A DNA stretch of 14,639 nucleotides from contig MLAK01000034.1 of assembly GCA_001839685.1 (NCBI GenBank), positions 1 to 14,639 of the forward strand. The letters run 5' to 3'. Below the pieces are notes generated by a model. It did no database searches. It was given only the letters and a program-made list of their open reading frames with translations, and had not been told where the DNA came from. Positions 1 to 8,881 of this stretch are shown here, in pieces. A program made the translations under genes and the position numbers. Position 1 is the stretch's first letter; each line of letters opens with the position of its first letter. This stretch comes from Tritrichomonas foetus (Eukaryota; Parabasalia; Tritrichomonadida; Tritrichomonadidae).

Positions 1-55
1 TGGGACCCAGACCTTTGGGATGGGGACCACTATGTAGACCTTTCATATAGGAGGT
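1..55. repeat. Left copy of a dispersed inverted terminal repeat
   Basis: Positions 22-55 match the reverse complement of 14581-14614 at 32 of 34 bases. The shared core, read outward on the minus strand, begins acctcctatatgaaaggt and ends in gtggtcccc. The similarity stops at position 55, which marks the inner edge. Outside it (1-21) the sequence is G/C-rich with tgggacc-like blocks that resemble the other copy only loosely. Each repeat opens outward, so both look like the same end of a mobile or dispersed element lying outside the window. No transposase is visible inside, so the element class is not identified. Confidence 0.75.
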
Positions 56-716
56 ACGGTATTATCAATTCTAAAAATATTGTAGGATCAACACCCTCGA
101 GAAAAAAATCTTGATAGTCATGGATAGAATGATTTGTTTTATCTGAATATACTGATGAAAATACAAAGAAAAGGACGCACTTGAAACTAATTGAGCGAAG
201 ATACATATTAGAAGAATGATAGAAATTCTCTGCACTATCATGAATCCCGAAAATATTTAAGAAACTCTTCAACATTTCAACTATATCGCTATGTGAAATT
301 AACGGATGAAACCATACAGAATTTATTGCTTTATCACATGATACAGAAAAAATGTAGCAAATATAATTTAACAATGCACTAACATCAGATGTCTTATCCT
401 TTTGATTTGGATCTAATATTAACATTGAAACAGCAGGAACTAGTTTGGTGATATATTGAGCTATAGCAATGAAGTTATTTGGTTTTTCCTGTTTCATTTT
501 TCGAATAAATATTTTAGCAGCTTCTGTAGTTTCAATATTCAAAAAGTCTGAAATTGTTAAACCTTTCCATATGATATGGCTAACAGGACAGTCATTTGTT
601 TTAAGCAATAACACTAAATTGTACATTCTTTCATTCGAGAGAGCTCCGCCCATATGTTTGATATTTAGTATTACAATATTGAAATAAGCATTTACATCAA
701 CTTTACCCGTTTTCAT
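30..716 (-). CDS. Unrecognised helical protein, probably 3'-truncated by the repeat
   Basis: A 228-residue reading frame starts at an ATG at 714-716. I do not recognise the family. The protein is rich in Leu/Ile/Phe with regularly spaced hydrophobic residues, so an all-helical fold is likely. There is no signal peptide and no clear membrane segment or motif. Its last eight or so residues (ending YLLYERST) and the TAG stop are encoded by the inverted repeat that ends at position 55. The natural C-terminus has therefore probably been replaced by repeat sequence. On the minus strand a TCACA that fits the trichomonad initiator lies about 20-25 bases upstream of the ATG. It stands alone, about 320 bp downstream of the SP-RING gene on the same strand. 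That it is expressed is inferred from length and start context only. Confidence 0.55.
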   Translation of the reverse strand: MKTGKVDVNAYFNIVILNIKHMGGALSNERMYNLVLLLKTNDCPVSHIIWKGLTISDFLNIETTEAAKIFIRKMKQEKPNNFIAIAQYITKLVPAVSMLILDPNQKDKTSDVSALLNYICYIFSVSCDKAINSVWFHPLISHSDIVEMLKSFLNIFGIHDSAENFYHSSNMYLRSISFKCVLFFVFSSVYSDKTNHSIHDYQDFFLEGVDPTIFLELIIPYLLYERST

Positions 717-1040
717 TCAAATATTATCAAATATTGTGAAGACACAATTTTGTTACCTAAAATCATATTAAAGTTGAAATTGTCTGAGTCTAATAGTTGA
801 TCATCAGCTTCATGAAGGTTTAATTAAATGACATCTTTTACAAAATTCATCTGAATATTCTATAATTTTAGAGAAAAAAATACAAGAGATAGAAAGCTGA
901 CTGTCAAATAATAAAACTCAATAACACTTTGATTCTTACAAATGAAAGAACATTTTCACATGTGAAATTTATATAGAATTTCATTAAAAAATGAAAGGAG
1001 TAATGAAAAGGAAAGTATCTATTTGAAATACCGAATATGT
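717..1040. other. Intergenic spacer between two minus-strand genes
   Basis: This 324 bp AT-rich spacer holds the 3' flank of the SP-RING gene (stop embedded in TAAA) and the promoter of the 30-716 gene. No other coding region, RNA gene or repeat was seen. Confidence 0.6.
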
Positions 1041-1748
1041 TTAAAGAGATAAAAAATCAGGTGCTTGACTTGAGTTAAAATCAGACCATCCATCACCTGA
1101 GTTTCCAACATTTTCTAGTTTTTTCTTAAAGTTAAAAAACAACGGATCAAATCTTAAATCAATGTAGTTCAGAACTTGTCCACAAATTGGGCATAAAGAT
1201 GGATCTGGTGGCATCATTAGATATCTTCTAATATCAAAACATTGTGCATGCTTGCAGTTTACACCTCTACCTGGACAAGTTATAACAACTGATGAATGTG
1301 GGCATACATAGGAAACACCATTAGTTGTTGGAAAAGGATCTGCTTTTGGTCTTCTAAATATAATCTCTTCAATTGCTGCATCTATTTCTGGTGAGTTTTT
1401 CATAAATTTTTGTGAAATTGGATTAGAATAATTTATGTATCTCATTAATGGATTCATATTCAACTGAACTGGTGTCACTCGTGGCGTGAAGTTCATTTGT
1501 TGTGCTGCATTATATGCAAGTGGAGATCCACAATTGGCTGCTTGTGGGTTATTATTGAAAGAGTTTCGCCGAAATACGATTTGATTCATTATTTCTGGAG
1601 GAACATTACAAAGTCGCGCATGCCTTTGTGCTACACATGTTTTCTTTTTCGATGGTTCATCATGTGGGATAAAAGAACTTGGTGATGAGAAATGATGATG
1701 AAAGTGCATTGGGTGAACTTGATGCGTTTTTTTTCTGAAAATTTTCAT
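1041..1748 (-). CDS. SP-RING (MIZ zinc finger) SUMO E3 ligase-like protein
   Basis: A 235-residue protein. Residues about 145-205 form an SP-RING domain, the Siz/PIAS-type RING that recruits the SUMO-loaded E2. C149, the NC-K-H at 164-167 (C165, H167), QCFD at 169-172, and CPIC at 186-189 with a downstream DPLF all fit. C165, H167, C186 and C189 are the expected zinc ligands; C149 and C170 match the structural cysteines of the family. The N-terminal 140 residues hold a His-rich stretch (14-19) and low-complexity Asn/Pro/Ser sequence. The SAP and PINIT domains of PIAS/Siz proteins are not visible, so this is a minimal form. Expected role: nuclear SUMO ligation, possibly chromatin-linked. The stop lies in TAAAC. 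The domain call is firm; substrate and orthology are unknown. Confidence 0.85.
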   Translation of the reverse strand: MKIFRKKTHQVHPMHFHHHFSSPSSFIPHDEPSKKKTCVAQRHARLCNVPPEIMNQIVFRRNSFNNNPQAANCGSPLAYNAAQQMNFTPRVTPVQLNMNPLMRYINYSNPISQKFMKNSPEIDAAIEEIIFRRPKADPFPTTNGVSYVCPHSSVVITCPGRGVNCKHAQCFDIRRYLMMPPDPSLCPICGQVLNYIDLRFDPLFFNFKKKLENVGNSGDGWSDFNSSQAPDFLSL

Positions 1749-2991
1749 CGTTCGACTAGAAAAAGTTGAAAATCTTTCTGATTTTGAGAAATGAGTTTGA
1801 AAATCATTCTATCAACCATTTAATTAGGAACAAACTTTCTCAAATATGGTTAAGTATAGGTGAATTATCTAAACCCATTGGATTTCTGAGAAGCGCAAAA
1901 GTCAAAGAAATGATGGAAAAGAAATTCATCCAATAAGATTTACTCATAAAAAATGTGATTGTGTTTATTCAATGAGAGTGGAAAAATTCGTGGCGATCTT
2001 CAGTTTACGTAATATTCTAACTCAACACAATTTATCAGAAAATCATTTGAATGAAAAAAATCAATTGTGTGAGTTTTTTAAAAACTTTTGAGAAACATTG
2101 CCTCAATAAAATAAAGGATTTTTGAGAAAAAAATCGTACCTGTGAATAAAATGAGATAATTTTTTTGTATTTCATGATATTTTTATCTCTATAAAAGAAG
2201 ATGAACCATTAATTATGATGAGCATTAATTCATTTTCAATTTTTTCTTGAGTTTCCGGAAGACTTTCATAGAATGGTCATATTCTTGAAGTATAATCAAT
2301 GTGTAATGTAGCATAATAAATTCGAAAGAAAAGATAATTTCTCGACACTTAAAGTTAACTGAAACGAATAGCAAATTCATAAAGGAGGAATATGTGATGC
2401 TACATGTCTTTGACAAATAATAAAAGGAAATAGATCCTGTTATTAAAAGAGTCAATTAAGGAATTCTGAGTTTTTGAAATTAGCTGCTCCTTGTTCACAA
2501 CTATTAAAAATTCATTGAAATGTATATAGTTATCTGAATTCTCTATTTCTAAAGTAGGTTGTGGCTGGCAGAATTCGGATTTTGAAATTATGGGAAACTA
2601 CATAAACCCATGATTTAAACAGATATTGACTGAGATTTCACACGGAAAAAATTAATTCATATGTAGTCAAACCATCATCTTCATTACCGGATCTAGATTT
2701 TGTATCTCATAATATTACGGTATATTATTATATAAAATTAATACCAATCATCATTTAGTTTCAACAACCTTTTCTTAAATAATTTCCCATGGCTGACAGA
2801 GAGATATTTATATTTTAATAAAGATTATTTTTTCAAAGTATACACAAAGAAAATTTTCAATATTGAAAATTTGAAAGAAATTGTTAACCTTTCAAATCTT
2901 ATCGTCTCAGAAATATTTGAATGTATTCCTTGAAAAATTGAATTTTAATACATCATAAACTTTTTAAAAAGTTTTTGCATTACGTTAACAA
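1749..2991. other. Divergent intergenic region, 1.2 kb
   Basis: This AT-rich spacer lies between the minus-strand SP-RING gene and the plus-strand amylase and contains the promoters of both. The longest open frame (2225-2455, minus) would need a TTG start and has a noise-like composition. No tRNA, tandem repeat or protein motif was recognised. The last bases before the amylase read gcattacgttaac, with a CATT that could serve as a relaxed initiator 15-20 bases before the ATG. Confidence 0.5.
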
Positions 2992-4486
2992 ATGGTATTT
3001 TCTCTTAGCATCCTTATGGCTACATCATTTTCTATAGAGAATCCAACAACTCTTCTTGAAATTACAACCCGCCCTTATCTTTATTTGCTCTCAAGGAAAT
3101 ATGGGAAAGATATCACAAAAATTTCGCAAATTCCAACAACTGAATTTGATGAATGGCAATCACAAGGTTTCAAATGGGTTTGGTTTATGGGTATTTGGCA
3201 GCTTGGTGAGTATGGTTTGAAACATGATCTTACAGATCAAGGATTAATTAATTCCTACAACGAAGTTTTACCAGGATGGACTGAAGATGATGTTATTGGA
3301 TCACCATATTGTGTTGTATCATATACAGTAAATTCAGCTATTGGTGATGAAGACGATTTGAAATGGTTAAGACAACAATTGAATTCACGAGGAATGAAAC
3401 TTATGGTTGATTTTGTTCCAAACCATTCTGCAGTTGATGCACCAGAAGTTGAATCGACACCTTCATTTTACATTCGTGCCCCAGAAGGTACAACACCAGA
3501 TCCAAGTAAATACCTATCAAATGGTGTTGCGTATGGATGTGGAATGTGGTGTTCTCCATGGACAGATGTAGCACAGCTTAATTATATGGATCAAGACTTT
3601 CGAAACAATCGGATATCTGTTTTAAAGAAGATTGCAAGTTTAGCTGATGGAATGAGATGCGATATGGCTCACTTAATTCTGAATGACAATTTTTGGTCAT
3701 ACTGGGAGCAAGAACTTCAATCATGGGGTTATTCAAAATTAACAAATGAATTTTGGACGGAAGCAATTTCAGCTGTTAAAAATGAATATCCAGATTGTTT
3801 ATTTATGGCAGAATCTTATGGTGATGTTCTTTATCAACTCCATCAATGTGGCTTTGATTATACATATAACAAAGATTTAATGGATTACTTGCGTGATAAT
3901 AAAATTAATGAATTCAAGTCATTTGTTCAATATACAGATCGTGACTATTTTAATCATTTAGCACATTTCACAGAAAATCATGATGAAGATCGTTCAGTTT
4001 CTACTTTTGGATCAGTTAAACGTGCAAATGCTGCAGCTGCAGCACTTCTAACACTTCCTGGCTTAAGATTTGTTAACCAAGATCAATGGAATGGCTATTC
4101 AAGAAAAATTGATGTTCATTTAAGAAGGGCAATAAGTGAAAATCCTAATGGTGATGCTGTTTATTTTTTATCAAGCTTTATTAAATGTAATGAAGAACGA
4201 AGCTGTAAGTAGTGGTGACATTATACCTTTATCGTTTTCAGGAACAAATGAAATATTTTCCTATAAGTGGGTGAAGGGTGATCAGCACATTTTAGTATGT
4301 GTTAATTTTGGTGAAGGACAAGGAGGAGGAAGTGTTATTTTAGACGATGCTCCACTAACAGGTTCAACTATTCCAGTTAAAGATTTAATGACAGGAACTG
4401 TTTACGATAGAGATCCAAATGAGCTCAGGACAACAGGCCTCATAGTGATTTTAGATGGATTCCAAGTTCAAATATTCCAGTACTAA
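2992..4486 (+). CDS. Bacterial-type GH13 alpha-amylase, secreted, with a one-base frameshift
   Basis: The gene reads in one frame for about 390 codons, then continues in the next frame to TAA at 4484-4486. The switch lies at a T6 run at 4164-4169; one T fewer would keep the frame open. Catalytic GH13 motifs are all present in the first part: VDFVPNH (139-145), MRCDMAH with nucleophile D224, FMAESYGD with acid/base E274, and FTENHDEDR with D331. The second part is the C-terminal beta domain (YDRDPNEL, ending FQVQIFQY). The layout matches a bacterial GH13 alpha-amylase group whose members start with a conserved FxWVWxMGxWQ block (here residues 60-70). The first 14 residues are hydrophobic (MVFSLSILMATSFS) and resemble a short signal peptide, absent from cytosolic bacterial relatives, so secretion for starch or glycogen breakdown is likely. 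The stop is in TAAAT. The frameshift may be a sequencing error or a real disabling mutation; catalytic residues are unaffected. Confidence 0.85.
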
Positions 4487-4552
4487 ATTTTCATCATATG
4501 ATTTTTTTAAAAGCATTTGTTGAATTAACTCTGATTTTGATATTTTACCTAC

Positions 4553-4568
4553 TCATATCATGATATGA
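4553..4568. repeat. Perfect 16 bp palindrome downstream of the amylase
   Basis: The sequence tcatatcatgatatga is identical to its reverse complement. It begins about 65 bases after the amylase stop. It could be a protein-binding dyad or chance in AT-rich DNA; no function can be read from it. Confidence 0.4.
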
Positions 4569-4628
4569 ATTAATTTCTTATTGGAAAAATTGAAATTTAT
4601 AATTTTCAATAAACTATCGAAAACACTT

Positions 4629-4737
4629 TCATGATGGCAATTTCCAAAGTTCATACATTGAATATCCTTTAATTTCAAATATATTAATCGCAATACCATT
4701 ATCTGTAACAGTTTCTTTCTTTATGTAATATTATCAA
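4629..4737 (-). pseudogene. Possible C-terminal coding relic
   Basis: On the minus strand, about 36 codons between stops encode a coding-like tail (contains TDNGIAINIF and GYSMYELWKLPS) ending in TGA at 4629-4631. Alternating hydrophobic residues suggest beta strands, as in C-terminal domains of glycoside hydrolases. The frame is blocked immediately upstream by TAA. No family can be assigned, and chance is a real alternative in this base composition. Confidence 0.2.
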
Positions 4738-6589
4738 AAGAATTCTAATTTAATTTTTTGAGAAACTAACAAACAAATCCTGCCTATAAAAACTGAGTCA
4801 CCAAAACATGAAAATAAATTTATGATCTTTTTGAAATATAAAAATCTACAATAATAAAGGTCTTGAAAGATGGACAAAATAACTACTGTTAACTGAATAG
4901 GATTTATTATTTACTTGTACTTCAATAAAAAAGTTCTCAGGAAATATATGCCATTAATTATGACCGAAGGAATTAGCCTCAAAGTGTTGAGGACTTTTTC
5001 CAAACAAAAAAACATATTTCCACGATCTAAATAAAAAAATGGAAATGAAAACTTGTTATATATCATTTAGATGAAACATATAACTTTAATTCTGAAGGAA
5101 AATACTCAATGTGTTTCGAATATGATTCTACACTGCCAAATTCGCAAATCTTATAATCATGTTTCTGGTTACTAAATTGATGTAAATTTAGGTTTCTTCT
5201 ATTATAATATCAAAATTATAACATTGAATGGAGAAAAATAAGTGGAAAAAAAAAAATCTCATTTCTCAACCGTCAAAAAAATTACGAAACTTCTGTTATC
5301 ATTTAATAATATAATATTAATATATTCAAAATTAGAGGGTCATTTTATCATTAGGATTTTGCTTTCATCCAAACTAAAAAACGTTTGGAATCAACATGAT
5401 AACGAATGCATTCAAATATCGATCATCACATCACTTTTCTCCTTTTAGATATAAAAAGTGGCATTGACCATCAAGTTCAGAAAAAAAGAATGAATACAAT
5501 TTTGTATAAGTGCTCAAATCGATAGATTGTGACCAGCTCACTCCATGTAGTAGAAATTGCGATTTTGAAGTAAACGATAAATGATGTTGATGATTTTTAT
5601 TGTAAAAAAGTTTTTTAATTTTTTGAATGAGATGATGTGATGATGTTGGTCTGAAAACATTTGAAAAGTTTTATTCAGAAAATTCTTTTAACATGTATCT
5701 TGCGTTAAACGATATTAAAGATGTGTTTTATAAGAATACTAGTATTTGATATCTATCTTTTAAATTATATTAAGGTATTTAAATTCAATATGAGGATTGT
5801 ATTGAGTTATATAACAATGAAGATATGGACAATAAATAATTTCTTTTTTATTCAAATATCTGAGTATAAAAATATAAATATCTTGATTTTCTTGATCAAT
5901 TATCTTTTTATTTTTGGAAAATATATAGACAGATTTAGGAAATAATAGTGAATTTGAATAGTTAAGCCTTTTATCACATATCTGTTTCACTCAAATGGAG
6001 ATTTTGGAAACATATTCGGTAAATTTTTCTATCAACTTTAACAATTTTCAGAAATTTTTTATTCTATCAATTATCCCAATGCAATTGCATTCACATGAAT
6101 TGATAGAATTTTATCACTTGATCAACTTTTTCATTATTCATTTTTTTGGAATTTGAGATGATTTGAATATATTTAATATTTGAAAGAGAATTTTTTCCAG
6201 TAACAAATTTGTTGGTTATTCGTTTTTTCCCAAATAACATAGTAAATGATTGAAAACTATATTTCAGAATAAATATATGAGTAAGTTTCATCTCGTATTG
6301 GATATCATGTTGACAGCTTGAATTACATTTTGAAGATAACATCATTTTAATCAAAGTTTAATTTCAATGTTTTACCAAAAAATTATATTGAAAAATTGAA
6401 AGTGCTATAGAAAAATAGCACGTAATTGAGTAAGCCCATAATATTTCAATACCTTCAAAACTGATCGCTTCATTTTTTCGAGTCTTTTTGTTGACTCATC
6501 TCTATCTTCGCACTCTCTTTTCTTATTCCCACAATCCCCAGAAACATCCTAAAAGACAACAAACACAAAATCGCTCGCATAAACCCGAA

Positions 6590-7354
6590 ATGATATTTTC
6601 AAATTATCTATTCCCACCACCATTTTCTTTGCGGACCACGTGCCGCAAAAGATTTACACCAGAAGAAGATGAGCGCCTCCGCGCCCTTTGTAATAATTCA
6701 GAAGCCAAAAATTGGGAGGAAGTTGCAAGGCATATGCCAGGCCGAACCGCCCGCCAGTGTCGCGACAGATATAACGTTTCATTGAAAAATTTCGTCGAGA
6801 AAAAACCATGGACAAAGGAAGAAGATGAAGCAATAGTCGAAAAATATCATCAGATTGGTCCAAAATGGGTCACAATTGCTTCTTTCCTTGTTGGAAGGAG
6901 TGGAAACAACGTGAAAAACAGGTGGCACAAGCACATAAACAAGGACAAGATATTCGCTCCATTTGTTCCGATTGAGACTTTTGATCCTGATCAGACTTGT
7001 GATATGAAAACTAGCGATGATGTTAAGGAATCGGTAGATGTGCCGATGGCTAACGAGGAGAAATCTAGATTTAATCTTGTTAAAATAGAAAGTAAACCTC
7101 AAGATTGCTTAAAACCTTACCTTAACTCTAATGAAAAATTTGATGAAAAATCGAATGAATATTCGGCATTGAGAACTTTTGATAATGCTAATTCATTTAC
7201 TACAAATACTCCAACTAATGATTGCAGCAATATGAGTAATGAAGTGAATACTTCAGACTTGTTTTTGGAAATGATAGAAATTGAGCCTAGTGAATGCTTT
7301 TACTCTAACAGAAGTGGGCTCAGCGTGTTTGACTTTTTAGATAATGTTTATTAA
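6590..7354 (+). CDS. R2R3 Myb DNA-binding protein
   Basis: A 254-residue protein with two Myb repeats followed by an acidic, Ser/Asn-rich tail. R2 spans about 19-66 (F22, W42 and Y61 in the three aromatic positions, recognition helix GRTARQCRDRY). R3 spans about 71-117 (W74, W93, W112, helix GRSGNNVKNRW). Residues 118-254 have no recognised domain and may be an activation region. The open frame extends upstream to 6488, but that needs a TTG start; the first ATG is at 6590, just before the Myb domain, and is chosen here. Trichomonad Mybs of this compact form bind promoter elements of the TAACGATA/TATCGTC type and control iron- and growth-dependent genes. TATCGTC elements occur in the eS26/XRCC3 promoter of this window, but a link is only inference. 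The stop is in TAAAA. Confidence 0.9.
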   Translation: MIFSNYLFPPPFSLRTTCRKRFTPEEDERLRALCNNSEAKNWEEVARHMPGRTARQCRDRYNVSLKNFVEKKPWTKEEDEAIVEKYHQIGPKWVTIASFLVGRSGNNVKNRWHKHINKDKIFAPFVPIETFDPDQTCDMKTSDDVKESVDVPMANEEKSRFNLVKIESKPQDCLKPYLNSNEKFDEKSNEYSALRTFDNANSFTTNTPTNDCSNMSNEVNTSDLFLEMIEIEPSECFYSNRSGLSVFDFLDNVY

Positions 7355-7594
7355 AAGTTTGATTATTATTTGAGACCCATCACAAGAGCAACGTAGATTA
7401 GATTATTTTTGTGAAAATACATTTGTTATACTTTTTCATAAGTATTCATCTTTCTTATTATATTTGAATTGATCATGTTAGATTAAAAAAAAAAAAAATA
7501 TCTTTTTATTCTGTTCCGAGAAATAAAAGAAATGAATTTGAATGGATTCACAAAGTGATTTAATTTTGAGAGAAATGTACGTTTAGGCATTGTT
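7355..7594. other. Short spacer with A14 tract
   Basis: This 240 bp spacer separates the Myb and coiled-coil genes. It contains a run of 14 A (7485-7498) and, just before the next gene, gtttaggcattgttATGG, where CATT may act as an initiator. Nothing else was seen. Confidence 0.5.
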
Positions 7595-8680
7595 ATGGAT
7601 TTGTTTCCGGCGTTCATTGGAATCTCTTCGAGCTCAGAACCCAAAAAAACAATAAAACCAACTCGTACAAGGAAGGCAACAGGCGATAAAAAAGTTCATC
7701 ACTATCAAGAAAATATGAATCCGAATTATATTACATATGGAATAAGTAAAGCCGAATTTGTTAGTGAAGACAGTTCAGAAAATAGTTTACTAGGGACCAA
7801 ATATGGAAAGCCTGGCAATAGTTCACAAGCTTTAAACGATAATATATCATCAGATCACGATTCCACTCACAAAAAATCCAAGATTTCACATGAAAAATCT
7901 GATAATTCCTCAACTGATGCCACCTATGAAGAGATAAGATTAGAAAATGCGAAATTGAAAGCCAAACTGGCTCAAAATAAAGAAGAGAGAAGGCAATTCG
8001 AAAAAATCATCAACGAAAACAAAATTCTACATCATAAAAACCTGAGATTAAAGTTTGAAATTGAAAGACTCAAAACTCAAAATGCACCAATTCCTAGGAT
8101 AAATCAATATATGGATCAAGAATTATTTGAGAAACTAAAAGTCCAAAATCTTGAACAACAGAATTTAATTGCGCAATATGAAAATAACAGGAAATTAGTG
8201 ATGGAAGAAAAAGAAATATTGATCGAAAAGATCAATAAATATAAAAATATGTACAAGCAAATTGCAAGTAGTTCATCTCAACTTATTGATGAAAATGAAA
8301 GACTTCAAAATTTGGTAAACAAGGGAAATATTAAAATCCAAAAGAAAAACGAGATAATTCAAAAGTTGAATGAAGAAGCAAATACCAAAAGTAATGGAAA
8401 CAATGTAGATAATAATAATGAATGTGTTCCTAATATTAATCATGATATTCTTCAACAACTAAGTAATGAACTAAAAAATGTTGAACAGAAATCACAAGAA
8501 ATTCACTCACGAAATGAAATTCTATTTAACGAAAATAAACAGTTAAAAGAAAAGATATCTTTGTATCAACAGTTGGACTCAAAACTCGACATGGAAAATA
8601 CACAATTGAAAGAACAAATTCAATTGTTATTGAATGAAAAGCAGCAGATGCTATCTATTCAAGATCAATTGTCAGAATAA
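7595..8680 (+). CDS. Coiled-coil protein of unknown function (gene A)
   Basis: A 361-residue protein, not recognised as a named family. Residues 1-105 are disordered-looking, with a basic patch (KPTRTRKATGDKK, 21-33) and a Ser-rich acidic/basic region. From about 110 to 358 it is Leu/Glu/Lys/Gln-rich with heptad spacing, typical of long coiled coils, in three blocks (about 110-162, 172-262, 281-358). The breaks are a Pro-containing hinge at 163-171 and an Asn-rich linker at 263-280. It could be cytoskeletal, centromeric or a scaffold; nothing in the sequence decides. The N-terminal 155 codons are unique in the window, while codon 155 onward is repeated downstream with identical protein sequence. 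The stop codon is TAAT, without an overlapping TAAA. Confidence 0.75.
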   Translation: MDLFPAFIGISSSSEPKKTIKPTRTRKATGDKKVHHYQENMNPNYITYGISKAEFVSEDSSENSLLGTKYGKPGNSSQALNDNISSDHDSTHKKSKISHEKSDNSSTDATYEEIRLENAKLKAKLAQNKEERRQFEKIINENKILHHKNLRLKFEIERLKTQNAPIPRINQYMDQELFEKLKVQNLEQQNLIAQYENNRKLVMEEKEILIEKINKYKNMYKQIASSSSQLIDENERLQNLVNKGNIKIQKKNEIIQKLNEEANTKSNGNNVDNNNECVPNINHDILQQLSNELKNVEQKSQEIHSRNEILFNENKQLKEKISLYQQLDSKLDMENTQLKEQIQLLLNEKQQMLSIQDQLSE

Positions 8681-8750
8681 TTGACAGCAAGGTTCTTTGT
8701 TTTGTAATAAAAATTACTCTATGTAAAATTTAATTGTTTTTTTTTTTAAA

Positions 8751-8843
8751 ATGAGTAACTACGTTTTTAGCAGCAACCAATACTGTCATAATAATAATCA
8801 ATGGGAATCATTCACAGTTGGTGAATTGCTGAATCATACATGA
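8751..8843 (+). CDS. Small 30-codon ORF upstream of the B-A fusion gene
   Basis: This is an ATG-initiated small ORF (begins MSNYVFSSNQ, ends VGELLNHT) with a TGA that overlaps the next ATG at 8840 in an ATGA arrangement. The composition is Asn-rich but protein-like, with W18 and mixed residues. An identical copy lies at 9753-9845. It could be a regulatory upstream ORF or an unannotated micropeptide. If B transcripts start at the TCATT at 8874-8878, the ORF would lie outside the mRNA. Chance is possible. Confidence 0.3.
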   Translation: MSNYVFSSNQYCHNNNQWESFTVGELLNHT

Positions 8844-8846
8844 GAT

Positions 8847-8878
8847 TAAACGGTCACTGTGGAGACCGTTTACTCATT
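8847..8878 (+). promoter_or_regulatory. Palindrome plus initiator, fusion-gene copy
   Basis: The arms taaacggtc (8847-8855) and gaccgttta (8864-8872) form a perfect 9 bp dyad around an 8-base spacer. They are followed directly by TCATT (8874-8878), which fits the trichomonad Inr TCA-Y-W. The Inr A is six bases before the ATG at 8882. The same arrangement stands before intact gene B. Confidence 0.55.
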
Positions 8879-8881
8879 AAC

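Larger units (their letters stand above)
4487..6589. other. 2.1 kb AT-rich intergenic region
   Basis: No supported gene was found here. Open frames at 5242-5448, 5721-5945, 5760-5990 and 6091-6354 are short, low in complexity and overlap on both strands; the last would start at TTG. GATGAT-rich simple sequence occurs around 5581-5646. A perfect 16 bp palindrome lies at 4553-4568 and a possible coding relic at 4629-4737 (listed separately). The Myb gene's promoter must lie in the final few hundred bases; CATAA stands about 10 bases before its ATG. Confidence 0.5.

Noticed and set aside
2225..2455. 76-residue minus-strand ORF
   Set aside because: TTG start, no motif, composition like the surrounding intergenic DNA.
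5581..5646. GATGAT-rich stretch as a tandem repeat
   Set aside because: The units are irregular and interrupted; it is simple-sequence bias rather than a defined array.
5242..5990. Short ORFs on both strands in the amylase-Myb gap
   Set aside because: Overlapping, Ile/Asn/Phe-rich and without motifs, as expected by chance at this base composition.
6091..6354. 87-residue minus-strand ORF
   Set aside because: TTG start and no recognisable family; judged chance in AT-rich DNA.
6488..6589. N-terminal extension of the Myb protein
   Set aside because: It would need a TTG start and its sequence is low in complexity; the first ATG is at 6590.
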